Shown in pieces: positions 10,620 through 20,334 of a stretch of DNA of 64,000 bases. A program made the position numbers and the translations under genes. How positions within the stretch are numbered: the stretch's first letter is position 1; each line of letters opens with the position of its first letter. A model generated the notes under the pieces. The model was not told where the DNA came from. It did no database searches and was given only the letters and a program-made list of their open reading frames with translations. Location: assembly GCF_000344805.1 (NCBI RefSeq), contig NC_020453.1, positions 372,001 to 436,000 on the forward strand, in the 5' to 3' direction. The stretch comes from Bradyrhizobium oligotrophicum S58. GTDB lineage: Bacteria > Pseudomonadota > Alphaproteobacteria > Rhizobiales > Xanthobacteraceae.

Positions 10620-11852
10620 TCAGGCGCGATTCGTCCGCTTCAGCTTCCCCTGCATGGCCGCCATCACCGCGCCTAACAGCAACAGCGCCGCCGACACATT
10701 CAGCGCATAAGTCAGACTCCCCATCGCATCGGTGATCGCGCCGACGACGAACGGGCCGAGGGTCTGGCCGATGCCGAACGAGATGGTCAGTGCGGCGATC
10801 GCGCGCGGCCAGGCGCTCTGCGGCAGGTTGAAGCGTGCGAACGCCGTCGTCGCCGTGGTGACGGTCGAGAACGCGATGCCGAACACCGCCGCCGACAGCG
10901 CCAGCATCGCCGGCGTGTGACTGAGCGCCGGCAGGCCGGCGCCGATGGCGTTGATGATGAGGATGATTGCGGTCGGCCGGCCGCCGCCATCCCAGGCCAG
11001 CACGCGGCGCCAGACCCACGGCGTGGTGAAGCCAGCCAGCCCGATCAGACACCAGAATGCCGATTGCGCCGCCGCCCCGCCGCCGAGGTCGCGCACATAG
11101 GCGATCATGAAGGTCAGATAGGCGATGTAGCCCGCGCCATAAAGGAAGTAGCCGAACAGATAGATCGCCATCGGCCGCAGCGAGACGCGGTCCGCGCGGC
11201 TCTCCGGCATCGCGGCGCTCGCCGGCATCCGCATCAGCAGCAGCGGCACGATCAGCACGGCGCCGAGCGCCGCGAGCGTCCCCCATACGATCCACCATGA
11301 GCCGGGCCCGAACGCCTGCAGCACGAACGGCGCGATCAGGCCGGAGACGACGATGCCGAGCGGCGGCCCGGCATAGAACAGGCTCAGCACGAAGCTCGCT
11401 TGCGCCGGCCGCGCCAATGCAACCCGCGCCGCCAGGGCGCCGCCCGCGACGAGGGCCACGCCGGCGCCGATGCCGGTCACCAGCCGCGCCAGGCTGAGCG
11501 CGATGAAATCGCCGGTCAGGGCGCACACCACGAGCGAAGCCAGCGCCGCCAGCGTTCCGCCGCGCACCGCGGCCAGCCCGCCGAAACGCCGCGCCAGTTG
11601 CGAGGCGATCAGGGCACCGATCAGATAGCCGGCGGCATTGACCGTGTTCATGAAACCCGCGGCCGAATACGACCAGTGCAGGCTGTCCCGCATGTCCGGC
11701 AGCACCAGCGCATAGGCGAAGCGGCCGATGCCGAGACCGATGATCGGGCCGAGCGACAGCGTGAGATTGAGCCGTGCCGGATGGGCCGGAGGCGGATCGG
11801 ACGGGGGATTTAGCAAGAAATGCTCCGGCGCAGCGATCGTCGGGCAGTCCAT
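10620..11852 (-). CDS. MFS transporter, YbfB/YjiJ family
   Basis: A 410-residue major facilitator with about 12 hydrophobic helices. The N-terminal helix GPIIGLGIGRFAYALVLPDM is characteristic of the YbfB/YjiJ branch (GIGRFAY). A Pro-rich cytoplasmic N-tail of about 30 residues precedes it, so the true start may be slightly downstream of the ATG used here. The substrate is unknown in this family. It converges with the molybdoenzyme gene across a repeat and diverges from leuB. The C-terminus (LKRTNRA) is short and basic. Confidence 0.93.
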   Translation of the reverse strand: MDCPTIAAPEHFLLNPPSDPPPAHPARLNLTLSLGPIIGLGIGRFAYALVLPDMRDSLHWSYSAAGFMNTVNAAGYLIGALIASQLARRFGGLAAVRGGTLAALASLVVCALTGDFIALSLARLVTGIGAGVALVAGGALAARVALARPAQASFVLSLFYAGPPLGIVVSGLIAPFVLQAFGPGSWWIVWGTLAALGAVLIVPLLLMRMPASAAMPESRADRVSLRPMAIYLFGYFLYGAGYIAYLTFMIAYVRDLGGGAAAQSAFWCLIGLAGFTTPWVWRRVLAWDGGGRPTAIILIINAIGAGLPALSHTPAMLALSAAVFGIAFSTVTTATTAFARFNLPQSAWPRAIAALTISFGIGQTLGPFVVGAITDAMGSLTYALNVSAALLLLGAVMAAMQGKLKRTNRA

Positions 11853-11977
11853 GCTCTTCGGCCGCGATCCCGGAGAACATAGCAGCTCGGCGCGCCGCTC
11901 CAGAAGACGCGCGGCGGCAATGGTGGCTTGCCAACCGTGCAGGAGGGCTTTAGCACTCGCGCGGATTTTTCGTTCCC

Positions 11978-12046
11978 GTCATTGCCGGCACGGCCGGCAA
12001 TCCAGCCCTTCGAATGATGGATGCCCGGGTCAGGCCCGGGCATGAC
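11978..12046. repeat. short imperfect inverted repeat upstream of leuB
   Basis: GTCATTGCCGG at the left and CCGGGCATGAC at the right bound two GC hairpins. The ends resemble the GTCATTGCGAG family at 34311 and 44064. It lies between the divergent MFS and leuB genes. Confidence 0.7.
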
Positions 12047-12068
12047 AAGCCCGGTGAGGATAAAGACC

Positions 12069-13181
12069 ATGGCGACCCACAAGCTCCTTCTGCTGCCCGG
12101 CGACGGCATCGGCCCCGAAGTGATGGCGGAGGTGAAGCGGCTGATCGGCTGGCTCAACGCCAAGGGGCTTGCCTCGTTCGAGACCGAGGACGGCCTGGTC
12201 GGCGGTGCTGCCTATGATGCCCATGGTGCGTCGATCTCCGAGGCCGACATGACCAAGGCCAAGGCGGCGGACGCCATCATCTTCGGCGCCGTCGGCGGCC
12301 CGAAATGGGATGGCGTGCCCTATGACGTCCGTCCCGAGGCCGGCCTGCTGCGCCTGCGCAAGGATCTCGGCCTGTTCGCCAATCTGCGTCCCGCCGTGTG
12401 CTATCCGGCGCTGGCCGATGCCTCCAGCCTGAAGCGCGAGATCGTCGAGGGGCTCGACATCATGATCGTGCGCGAGCTCACCGGCGGCGTCTATTTCGGC
12501 GAGCCCAAGACCATCACGGATCTCGGCAACGGCCAGAAGCGCGCCATCGATACCCAGGTCTACGACACCTACGAGATCGAGCGCATCGCCCGCGTCGCCT
12601 TCGATCTGGCGCGCAAGCGCCGCAACAAGGTGACGTCGATGGAGAAGCGCAACGTCATGAAGTCGGGCGTGCTCTGGAACGAGGTCGTCACATCAGTGCA
12701 CGTGCGCGAGTACAAGGACGTCACGCTCGAGCATCAGCTCGCCGACTCCGGTGGCATGAACCTCGTGAAGTATCCGAAGATGTTCGACGTCATCGTCACC
12801 GACAACCTGTTCGGCGACATGCTGTCGGACATCGCGGCGATGCTGACCGGCTCACTCGGCATGCTGCCGTCGGCCTCGCTCGGCGAGGTCGACGCCAAGA
12901 CCCACAAGCGCCGCGCGCTGTATGAGCCGGTGCACGGCTCCGCGCCTGATATCGCCGGCAAGGGTCTCGCCAACCCGATCGCGATGCTGACCTCGTTCGG
13001 CATGGCGCTGCGCTACTCGTTCGACCTCGGCGCCCTTGCCGACAAGCTCGACGCCGCGATTGCCGCGGTGCTGGCGTCAGGCCTGCGCACCGCCGATATC
13101 AAGGCCGAGGGGTCGACGCCGGCATCGACCACGCAGATGGGCGAGGCGATCATCAAGGAGCTGGAGAAGCTCACGGCGTAG
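12069..13181 (+). CDS. leuB: 3-isopropylmalate dehydrogenase
   Basis: A 370-residue NAD-dependent beta-decarboxylating dehydrogenase, the usual length for LeuB. It converts 3-isopropylmalate to 2-oxoisocaproate in leucine synthesis. The N-terminal [12 protein letters not shown] nucleotide-site motif, the substrate-binding arginines ([16 protein letters not shown]) and the conserved [16 protein letters not shown] region are present. The start at MATHK fits the family; an upstream in-frame ATG would add 16 unrelated residues. Its partners leuD and leuC are at 24.9 and 29.0 kb on the other strand, not in an operon with it. A 220-bp repeat element lies downstream. Confidence 0.98.
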   Translation: MATHKLLLLPGDGIGPEVMAEVKRLIGWLNAKGLASFETEDGLVGGAAYDAHGASISEADMTKAKAADAIIFGAVGGPKWDGVPYDVRPEAGLLRLRKDLGLFANLRPAVCYPALADASSLKREIVEGLDIMIVRELTGGVYFGEPKTITDLGNGQKRAIDTQVYDTYEIERIARVAFDLARKRRNKVTSMEKRNVMKSGVLWNEVVTSVHVREYKDVTLEHQLADSGGMNLVKYPKMFDVIVTDNLFGDMLSDIAAMLTGSLGMLPSASLGEVDAKTHKRRALYEPVHGSAPDIAGKGLANPIAMLTSFGMALRYSFDLGALADKLDAAIAAVLASGLRTADIKAEGSTPASTTQMGEAIIKELEKLTA

Positions 13182-13227
13182 TTGGACGTCGCTCGTTCGA
13201 GCTGAGCTGTTGCCGCGTTCGCGGTCT

Positions 13228-13447
13228 GCTCCCCTCCCCCTTGCGGGGAGGGGTCGGGGGTGGGGGTCCACACCCAGTGAACTCCGCTTCGGCCACTGTC
13301 TTATCTTCCAGATTATCACCGCCTGTGATTGGCCTCGATGCGCTTCGATCAAAGCGCGTCCGTCGCGCTTCTCAGCACAACCTCATCACGGAGAGCATCG
13401 CCCGGGGACCCCCACCCCCGACCCCTCCCCGCAAGGGGGAGGGGAGC
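13228..13447. mobile_element. MITE-like element, copy A (220 bp, 42-bp terminal inverted repeats)
   Basis: The 42-bp ends (13228-13269 and 13406-13447) are perfect reverse complements, beginning GCTCCCCTCCCCC. Each arm can fold by itself (CCCCTCCCCC TTGCGGGGAGGGG). The ~136-bp interior has no gene. Copy B at 17481-17694 has the same ends and similar size with a diverged core. No transposase is nearby, so movement would need one in trans. It is equally possible that it is a structured intergenic repeat that spreads by another route. Confidence 0.82.
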
Positions 13448-13821
13448 GCACCGCCGTCGTCGAGAGAGCTCGAATCCAGCTCACGGAAAAGTCGTGTTCG
13501 GGTCGAGCGCGATGAGGCGAGTCGTCGCGATCCGCGATCGTCTCCCGTGTTCCAATTGAACGCGCATCCAACCGGACCCGCGCCTGTCTATTTTACCTAT
13601 AGACTTTCATCCCCGGATGAATAGCCTGACCACAAAGCCGCGCCATTCCTGAAATGGACGCAGGTGCGCAGACGTCGGAGACGACGAATGCGAGGGTCGG
13701 GGAGGACGAATGTGATCACGACCGCGATGCGCTGTGTCGCTCGTGATGGTTGGTGTGCCAGGCAACCTCATGGCCATGGCGCCGCAGCGTCCGCGATACG
13801 CGCCGCGACATGCGGTGACGC
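13448..13821. other. upstream region of the sugar ABC operon
   Basis: 374 bases with no gene that I can support. It should contain the promoter for the transporter operon. No regulator gene or clear operator is visible. Confidence 0.5.
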
Positions 13822-15342
13822 ATGACTGCGCCGCTGATTTCCGTTCACGGCCTGTGCAAGAGCTTTCCCGGCGTCCGGGCGCTGCACAATATCAGGTTCG
13901 AGCTGCTCGCGGGCGAGGTCCATGCCGTGATGGGCGAGAACGGCGCCGGCAAATCGACCTTGATGAAGATCCTGGCCGGCGTCTACCGCAAGGACAGCGG
14001 CGACATCCTCTATGACGGCGCGAGCGTCGACTTTCCGAGCCCGCGCGAGGCGCAGGCCGTCGGCATCGGCATCATTCATCAGGAACTGCAGCTGATGAAT
14101 CACCTCACGGTGGCGCAGAACATCTTCATCGGACGCGAGCCGACGACGGCGTTCGGGCTGCTGCTCGACGAGAACAGGCTGAACCGGCGGGCCGCGGAGC
14201 TGCTCGGTCATCTCAATCTGTCGATCGATCCGCGCACCGTTGTCGGCGGGCTGACGGTCGCCAGGCAGCAGATGGTGGAGATCGCCAAGGCGCTGTCATT
14301 CAATTCGCGCGTCCTGATCATGGACGAGCCGACCGCGGCGCTGAACAACCGGGAAATCGCCGAGCTGTTCAAGATGATCCGCGAGTTGAAGGCGCGCGGC
14401 GTCGGCATCGTCTACATCTCCCACAAGATGGACGAGCTGAAGCAGATCGCCGATCGCGTCACCGTGCTGCGTGACGGCGAATATGTCGCCACCGTGCCGA
14501 CCGCGACGACCACGATCGAGACCATCATCGGCATGATGGTGGGCCGCAGCTTGAGCGATGCGCGCGTGGCGGGCGCCGCACCTGCGGGCGAGATCGCACT
14601 CGAGGTGCGCGGGCTGAATTGCGGGCCGCTGGTGCGTGACGTCAGCTTCACCTTGCGCAAGGGCGAGATTCTCGGCTTTGCCGGCCTGATGGGCGCCGGC
14701 CGCACCGAGGTCGCGCGCGCGATCTTCGGTGCCGACGCGCCGCCGTCTGGGGAGATCCGCGTCAACGACCGCAAGGTCACGATCCGCACGCCGGCGCATG
14801 CGGTCGCCCACGGCATCGGCTATCTCTCCGAGGATCGCAAACGCTTCGGCCTTGCCACCGGCATGGACGTCGAATCCAACGTCGTGATGTCGAACCTCGC
14901 GAACTATCTGTCATTGAGCTTTCTGCTCAGGAAGCGCGCGATCCGCGACACCGCCGGCCGCTTCATCAAGATGCTGAACATTCGCACGCCGTCGGCGGCG
15001 CAGCAGGTTCGCCTGCTGTCCGGCGGCAACCAGCAGAAGATCGTCGTCGCCAAATGGCTCGATCGCGATTGCGACATCCTGTTCTTCGACGAGCCCACGC
15101 GGGGCATCGACATCGGCGCCAAGAACGAGATCTACCGGCTGCTGCGATCGCTCGCCGACCAGGGCAAGGCGATCGTGATGATCTCGTCGGAGCTGCCTGA
15201 GGTGATCAGGATGAGCGACCGCATCATCGTGATGTGCGAGGGCCGCATCACCGGCGAGTTGTCGCCGGACGAGGCCACGCAGGAGCGGATCATGCAGCTG
15301 GCCACCCAGCGCGAATCGATGGAAGGCAGGCTCACGGCATGA
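13822..15342 (+). CDS. sugar ABC transporter ATP-binding protein (RbsA-type, two NBDs)
   Basis: A 506-residue fused double ATPase typical of CUT2 (ribose/xylose-type) importers. The first domain has Walker A GENGAGKS (residues 38-45) and Walker [12 protein letters not shown]. The second has the degenerate Walker A usual in this family (GLMGAGRTE), signature LSGGNQQK and Walker [13 protein letters not shown]. It powers uptake through the permease encoded next, whose start overlaps this stop (ATGA). The gene order ATPase-permease-binding protein is the reverse of the common rbs order. The sugar cannot be assigned. Confidence 0.97.
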   Translation: MTAPLISVHGLCKSFPGVRALHNIRFELLAGEVHAVMGENGAGKSTLMKILAGVYRKDSGDILYDGASVDFPSPREAQAVGIGIIHQELQLMNHLTVAQNIFIGREPTTAFGLLLDENRLNRRAAELLGHLNLSIDPRTVVGGLTVARQQMVEIAKALSFNSRVLIMDEPTAALNNREIAELFKMIRELKARGVGIVYISHKMDELKQIADRVTVLRDGEYVATVPTATTTIETIIGMMVGRSLSDARVAGAAPAGEIALEVRGLNCGPLVRDVSFTLRKGEILGFAGLMGAGRTEVARAIFGADAPPSGEIRVNDRKVTIRTPAHAVAHGIGYLSEDRKRFGLATGMDVESNVVMSNLANYLSLSFLLRKRAIRDTAGRFIKMLNIRTPSAAQQVRLLSGGNQQKIVVAKWLDRDCDILFFDEPTRGIDIGAKNEIYRLLRSLADQGKAIVMISSELPEVIRMSDRIIVMCEGRITGELSPDEATQERIMQLATQRESMEGRLTA

Positions 15343-16379
15343 GCGACCCGGCACTGGTCAAGGACCACAAGGATGTCATCGCTGGCGGATCGGGCGCTGT
15401 CGCCGCGCTGCGGCGCCGGCTGCTCGGACCCGCGGCGCTGCAGAAGCTGCTCGCCTTTGCGAGCCTCGTGCTGCTGCTGGTCTATTTCAGCTTCGCCTCG
15501 CCGGCGTTCATGCAGACCGACAACATGATCAACATCCTGCAGGCGACCGCGGTGAACGGCGTGCTGGCGATCGCCTCGACCTTCGTCATCATCACCGCCG
15601 GCATCGACCTGTCGGTCGGCACCTTGATGACGTTCTGCGCGGTGATGGCAGGCGTGTTCCTCACCTATTGGGAGCTGCCGATGTGGACAGGCGTCGTCGC
15701 GGCGATCCTGACAGGCGCGCTCAGCGGCGCGGTGTCGGGCACCGTCATCACCAAGATGAAGGTGCCGCCGTTCATCGCAACGCTCGGCATGATGCTGGTG
15801 CTGAAGGGGCTGGCGCTGGTCGTCTCCGGCAGCAAGCCGATCTATTTCACCAACACCGAGAACTTCTCGATGATCTCGCAGGACTCGCTGCTCGGCGCTG
15901 TCGTGCCGGACCTGCCGATTCCCAATGCGGCCTTGATCCTGTTCGTCATGGCGATCCTGGCGGCCGTCGTTCTCAACCGCACCGCGCTAGGTCGCTACAC
16001 CTTCGCCATCGGCAGCAACGAGGAGGCGGTGCGGCTTTCCGGCGTCAATGTCGACCGCTGGAAGATCATCATCTACGGCCTCGGCGGCGCCATCTGCGGC
16101 GTGGCCGGTCTCCTGATCGCCTCGCGCATCAATTCCGCGCAGCCCGCGCTCGGCCAGGGCTATGAGCTCGATGCGATCGCCGCCGTCGTGATCGGCGGGA
16201 CGTCGCTGAGCGGCGGCACCGGCACCATCCTCGGCACCATCATCGGCGCCTTCATCATGAGCGTCCTGACCAACGGCTTGCGGATCCTGTCGGTGGCGCA
16301 GGAATGGCAATTCGTCGTCACCGGAATCATCATCATTCTCGCGGTGTATGCGGACATGCTCCGCCGAAACCGCGCCTGA
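15339..16379 (+). CDS. sugar ABC transporter permease (RbsC-type)
   Basis: A 346-residue CUT2 permease with about 10 hydrophobic helices. The conserved segment [13 protein letters not shown] and the [15 protein letters not shown] coupling loop, which contacts the ATPase, are visible. The start ATG overlaps the ATPase stop by four bases, so translation is probably coupled. It forms a homodimeric channel with the preceding ATPase. An N-terminal cytoplasmic tail of about 30 residues precedes the first helix. The substrate is unknown. Confidence 0.97.
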   Translation: MSDPALVKDHKDVIAGGSGAVAALRRRLLGPAALQKLLAFASLVLLLVYFSFASPAFMQTDNMINILQATAVNGVLAIASTFVIITAGIDLSVGTLMTFCAVMAGVFLTYWELPMWTGVVAAILTGALSGAVSGTVITKMKVPPFIATLGMMLVLKGLALVVSGSKPIYFTNTENFSMISQDSLLGAVVPDLPIPNAALILFVMAILAAVVLNRTALGRYTFAIGSNEEAVRLSGVNVDRWKIIIYGLGGAICGVAGLLIASRINSAQPALGQGYELDAIAAVVIGGTSLSGGTGTILGTIIGAFIMSVLTNGLRILSVAQEWQFVVTGIIIILAVYADMLRRNRA

Positions 16380-16497
16380 CCCTAAAGGAGAACCGGCGGA
16401 CAATCATCGTCCGGAGTCGTCCCGAAGACTGCGCCGCCCGCCGAACGGACGGCAATGACAAACAATAAGATCATCGAAGAGAGCAGAGGAAACACCA

Positions 16498-17439
16498 ATG
16501 TTGAACAAGCGTCTCCTGGGCGTCGCGCTGGGCGCACTCATGATTGCGGGAGCGTCTGCCGGCGCACGTGCCGACGACGTCTACATCCCCCTCGTCTCCA
16601 AGGGCTTCCAGCACCAGTTCTGGCAGGCCGTGAAGGTCGGCGCCGAGCAGGCGGCGAAGGCCGCCAACGCCAAGATCACCTTCGAAGGGCCGGAGACCGA
16701 GGCCATGGTCGACAAGCAGATCGACATGCTCTCCGCTGCGCTCGCCAAGAAGCCGCAGGCGATCGGCTTCGCCGCGCTCGATTCCAAGGCGGCGATTCCG
16801 CTGCTGAAGAAGGCGCAAGCCGCCAAGATTCCGGTGATCGCGTTCGACTCCGGCGTCGACAGCGACATTCCGCTGACGACCTGCACCACCGACAACCTCG
16901 CCGCGGCCGGCCTCGCCGCCGACAAGATGGCCGACATGATCGGCGATGCCGGCGACGTCGCCGTGGTCGTGCACGACCAGACCAGCCGCACCGGCATCGA
17001 CCGCCGCGACGGCTTCCTCAAGCGCATCAAGGACAAGCACCCGAACATCAAGATCGTCAGCGTGCAATATGGCGGTGGCGATCAGCTGAAATCGACCGAG
17101 ATCACCAAGTCGATCCTGCAGGCCAACCCCAACATCAAGGGCATCTTCGGCGCCAATGAAGGCTCTGCGATCGGCGTGCTCAACGGCGTCAAGGAGATGA
17201 AGAAGAAGATCGTCGTCATCGGATACGATTCCGGCAAGCAACAGAAGGCCGCGATCCTCTCCGGCGAAATGGCCGGCGCGATCACGCAAAACCCGATCGG
17301 CATCGGCAGCTGCACCGTGGACGCCGCCGTCAAGGCGTTGAAGGGCGAAAAGCTGCCGAAGGTCACCGACACCGGCTTCTACTGGTACGACAAGTCCAAC
17401 ATCAGCGACCCGAAGATCTCGGCGGTGCTGTACGATTGA
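16498..17439 (+). CDS. sugar ABC transporter substrate-binding protein (RbsB-type)
   Basis: A 313-residue periplasmic binding protein with a signal peptide (residues 1-25, ending AGARA) and a type I periplasmic-binding fold. Features include the N-terminal strand YIPLVSKGFQHQFWQAV, the nucleotide-like hinge segment VIAFDSGVDSD and AIFGANEG-type motif IKGIFGANEGSAIGV. It has a good ribosome-binding site (GAGGAAAC) 7 bases before the ATG. The 118-base gap from the permease may hold an internal promoter, because binding proteins are usually made in excess. It ends the operon; no catabolic gene follows, so the substrate remains open. Confidence 0.96.
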   Translation: MLNKRLLGVALGALMIAGASAGARADDVYIPLVSKGFQHQFWQAVKVGAEQAAKAANAKITFEGPETEAMVDKQIDMLSAALAKKPQAIGFAALDSKAAIPLLKKAQAAKIPVIAFDSGVDSDIPLTTCTTDNLAAAGLAADKMADMIGDAGDVAVVVHDQTSRTGIDRRDGFLKRIKDKHPNIKIVSVQYGGGDQLKSTEITKSILQANPNIKGIFGANEGSAIGVLNGVKEMKKKIVVIGYDSGKQQKAAILSGEMAGAITQNPIGIGSCTVDAAVKALKGEKLPKVTDTGFYWYDKSNISDPKISAVLYD

Positions 17440-17480
17440 GGTCGGGAATGGGAGGCGACCTCACGCGCCGACGGCAGTGC

Positions 17481-17694
17481 GCTCCCCTCCCCCTTGCGGG
17501 GAGGGGTCGGGGGTGGGGGTCCGCACCCAGTGGACTTGGTTGTGTGCATCGTCTCGCTACGTCTCATGCCGCGACTATCTGTCGTTGGCCTCGGGGTGCA
17601 TCGATAGAACGGTTGTCGCACTTTTCGACTCATCAGATGGAGCGTCGCCCGAGGACCCCCACCCCCAACCCCTCCCCGCAAGGGGGAGGGGAGC
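17481..17694. mobile_element. MITE-like element, copy B (214 bp)
   Basis: Terminal inverted repeats of 42 bp (17481-17522 and 17653-17694) match those of copy A at 13228-13447, with one mismatch in the right arm. The interior (about 130 bp) aligns only loosely with copy A, sharing CACCCAGTG just inside the left end. It sits right after the sugar-binding-protein gene. Confidence 0.82.
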
Positions 17695-17939
17695 GCGCCG
17701 TTGCCGGCGACATGGCTCGACCAACCAACTCAGACGCTGGTTCTTCGCTCATTGCAGGGTGGGCACGCTGCTCGTCGGGCAAATCAAGTGGGCGCAATCT
17801 TTGCGATTGTCGCCGACAGGCGGTCGTCACGACGCGTCGAAGGGCTCGAAATCCGCTGCGCCGAACAACTCATTTCGTCTGCGATATCAATCCGATCGGC
17901 TCAGCCGCCTGCCACGTAACAAAAATTATCTTTCGCTTT

Positions 17940-18390
17940 TCCAGAATTCGTGCTTCTCTCACGCCATCCCGCTTCGCTTGCGAGGGGCGTTTCGCGATCG
18001 TCACGAGGCGTGAGGCGGGGATGCGGTGGCCGCGAGGGCGCGCAGCATGTCCTTGGATGTGCGGACGAACGAGGCTCTTGCGGACGTGAAGTTGCGTGGT
18101 CCTGGCGCCCCGAAGCTGGCGCCAAGTTCGCGACGATGCGAGCGCATCGCGCGGACGACGGTGGCTAAACAGCCGGACACCGGGGAGAGCGCAGAGTAAG
18201 CGTGAAAACCATCGCGCAGGGAGGGCCGGGTCGTACCGGCTGGACCTGTGGTTCCTGCCGCCTGCATTCTTTTTCGCAGGCGGGCCACGGGCCTCAGTCG
18301 AGGCCCGGCCTTCCCTGCGCCCTTGTTTTGAAGAGGGCGGAACGGATTGTCACACTCGGACGCGAAAGCGGGCGCGAGGCTGAGAGCGCA
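17940..18390 (-). repeat. dispersed Bradyrhizobium-type repeat with a protein-like reading frame
   Basis: On the minus strand this stretch reads as fragments such as GAGKAGPRLRP, RMQAAGTTGPAGTTRPSLRDG and YSALSPVSGCLATVVRAM. I recognise these as a reading frame that recurs in many Bradyrhizobium intergenic regions and is often annotated as a hypothetical protein. Here it has no good ribosome-binding site and no domain. I treat it as a dispersed repeat, not a gene. Its edges are approximate. Confidence 0.6.
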
Positions 18391-18397
18391 TGTCAGG

Positions 18398-18506
18398 GTC
18401 ATTGCGAGCGACGCAATCCATCCGCCGAAGCCTGCCTGGGGCGGAAGTCATTTTGGGTCCCGTCGGCGCCCCCGGATTGCTTCGTCGCTGCGCTCCTCGC
18501 AGTGAC
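18398..18506. repeat. diverged GTCATTGCGAG-type inverted repeat
   Basis: GTCATTGCGAGCGACGCAAT at the left and a degraded reverse complement ending CTCGCAGTGAC at the right bound about 109 bases. It belongs to the same family as the 80-bp copies at 34311 and 44064 but with a longer, unrelated centre. Confidence 0.72.
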
Positions 18507-18564
18507 GCGGAGAGGCTGGTTCACCGCCGAGCCGCCGTCTGTTGCGGGGCAGAGTCTTTCCGGC

Positions 18565-18677
18565 GTCATTGCGAGCGAAGCGAAGTAATCCAGGGCGCCG
18601 ACGGGACTCTGGATTGCTTTGTCGCGAAGCCTGTCATCAGCCCGCTTTGCACGGACCCGTTGGCTCCTTGCAATGAC
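18565..18677. repeat. diverged GTCATTGCGAG-type inverted repeat
   Basis: It opens GTCATTGCGAGCGAAGCGAA and TAATCCAGG, has a CTGGATTGCTT counter-arm and closes TTGCAATGAC. It is the second degraded copy in this gap, which is filled by repeats from 17.48 to 18.68 kb and contains no gene. Confidence 0.72.
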
Positions 18678-18748
18678 CGCGGAGGTCGTGGCCGTAAGTG
18701 TCAAGGCGACAGCGCACGGGAGAGCTGTTTGACAGACCCTCGCCACAA

Positions 18749-18772
18749 CAAAAAGCCGGGCGGAGCCCGGCC
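18749..18772 (-). terminator. rho-independent terminator
   Basis: A 7-bp GC stem (18755-18761 with 18765-18771, loop GGA) is followed on the minus strand by TTTTTG. It lies 27 bases past the stop of the small secreted-protein gene. Confidence 0.85.
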
Positions 18773-18798
18773 TTGGTGATCGGATGATGCCGTGGCCC

Positions 18799-19179
18799 TC
18801 AGTAGGGGATCGGAATCCGGGTCGGGTAGCCGCCGAGATCGGACGGCGCCATCAGCGGCTGGCGATCGATCGGCCGGTTCAGGTTCTCGCGCGCGAACGA
18901 CGGATAGCCGACTGCCGGTGGGAAGGCGTAGTCGCTGAACTTGCGGTCGCCCGGCAGCACCTCGGTGCCGCCATCGAGGAACGAGCGCTTGCTGACATAG
19001 ATGCGGGTGCGCGGGCCGGACTGGTAGGAATAGTTCGGACCATTCGAATAGACCACGGCGGCGCGGCGCTTGGTCGGGGCGGCCTCGGCGGAGGTGACGG
19101 CAAGAGACGTGACGGCAAGACCGGTCGCGGCGATCACCGCCAAGGCCATGACCCGGGTCGCAGCAGAAAAATCAATCAT
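18799..19179 (-). CDS. hypothetical exported protein
   Basis: 126 residues from the ATG at 19177-19179, chosen because GAGGAAGAGGA lies just upstream and the N-terminus is then a clear signal peptide (about residues 1-33, ending TSAEA). The mature part is short and rich in Tyr, Arg and Pro, with the segments YVSKRSFLDGGTEVLPGDR and a C-terminal YPTRIPIPY. No family is recognised. It is probably a small periplasmic or envelope protein. A strong terminator follows. Confidence 0.78.
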   Translation of the reverse strand: MIDFSAATRVMALAVIAATGLAVTSLAVTSAEAAPTKRRAAVVYSNGPNYSYQSGPRTRIYVSKRSFLDGGTEVLPGDRKFSDYAFPPAVGYPSFARENLNRPIDRQPLMAPSDLGGYPTRIPIPY

Positions 19180-19419
19180 CACGTCCTCTTCCTCGCGCCA
19201 AAAGGGGCGGGCGCTCGCCATGCGCATGATTTGGCCCGCACAATATCTGCGTCGGCTGTGGCATCACAAGGTCATTCCCGCGGCCGGGCGCAAGATAAAT
19301 CCCGGCTGTGGCGGGAAAGTTGCATCAAAATCCGTCACTTGGCGGAATCGTTGCGGCGACCGGCGTCGTCGCCAAACGCCGAAACGTCCAGACGTGCGCG
19401 GATACATTCGCCGACGGTT

Positions 19420-20271
19420 TCAGAGCCGGCCGCGCAGCTTGGGATTGTCGAGCGCCGTCACCCAGTCGCTCAGGGTCCTGGCCTCCCCCGGCCCGTCACA
19501 ATCGCCGCGGCGCGGCTCGGCCCGGGAAAACAGCTCCGCCAGCGCAGTGTCGTGCCGCGAGGACAGCAAGGTCAGCCGGTTGAGCATGCAGCCGACCATT
19601 GCGCGGCGGACCGGCATGGTGACGCCCTGGCAGGACCAGCCGGAGATCCGCAGCGCGGGCTCGGCGATGGTCTTGAAAAAGCCGAGGCAGGCGCCGGGGC
19701 CTTCCGGAGCTCCGGCCCGCCGCACCAGGCCGACCGGACCAAACCGGCTCTCGATGACGCCGGCGGTCTCCAGCTCGGCCGCGGCGCCCCGTCCCATGCG
19801 GACTGCGAGATCGGCGCGCGGGTTGTCGATCGCATCGCGCTCCGGCCCGATCCGGTAGACCTCGAGCTCGGCCGCTGGCCGGTCGGCCGGCTCACCCCAG
19901 CGCAGCACGTCCTTGCGGCCGCCGGCCGGATGGGTCAGCACGGCGTAGGTCGCGGTCCTGTCGGGCTGGTCGGTGAGGCGCAGCGAGAATGCCGGCACGG
20001 CGCCCTCCGCCGCGATCCAGCCGGGCCGGACGGGCGGGCGGGCATCATCGCCGCCGTCGAGGGTGTTCCAGCCGGCCATGCCGAGCATGGCGATCAGCGC
20101 CAGAGCGCCCACATAGGCAAACAGGCGCGCGAAGGTGCCGCAGACCTCGTCCGTGATGGCCTGGAGGGCCTGCAGGACGGTGGTGCGGGACGGAGCGGCT
20201 GTGCTGGCCGAATCGGAATGCATCGAAGGCGCGACATCGTGGTAACGTTGTGTCAGGGACGGTTCTCGCAT
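19420..20271 (-). CDS. hypothetical single-pass membrane protein
   Basis: 283 residues with one hydrophobic helix near residues 52-68 (LFAYVGALALIAMLGMAGW), so a short cytoplasmic head and a ~210-residue periplasmic part. The periplasmic region contains paired cysteines (GACLGFF, WSCQG, GCMLN, GDCDG). I do not recognise a named domain. The gene is divergent from asd, 63 bases away, and shares a promoter region with it. An in-frame ATG at codon 17 is an alternative start. Confidence 0.8.
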   Translation of the reverse strand: MREPSLTQRYHDVAPSMHSDSASTAAPSRTTVLQALQAITDEVCGTFARLFAYVGALALIAMLGMAGWNTLDGGDDARPPVRPGWIAAEGAVPAFSLRLTDQPDRTATYAVLTHPAGGRKDVLRWGEPADRPAAELEVYRIGPERDAIDNPRADLAVRMGRGAAAELETAGVIESRFGPVGLVRRAGAPEGPGACLGFFKTIAEPALRISGWSCQGVTMPVRRAMVGCMLNRLTLLSSRHDTALAELFSRAEPRRGDCDGPGEARTLSDWVTALDNPKLRGRL

Positions 20272-20334
20272 AGAAGCGCTGCCGCTTCGGTTTCCGCTGA
20301 CAGGCGCGGCCGGCCATATTTCTTCGGAGAGTGA

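Noticed and set aside
10555..11934. A longer minus-strand frame over the MFS gene
   Set aside because: The overlapping 410-residue frame has clear transmembrane helices and the YbfB/YjiJ signature; this longer one does not.
13228..17694. Repeats considered as a CRISPR array
   Set aside because: There are only two distant copies with palindromic arms, no regular short repeats with unique spacers and no cas genes.
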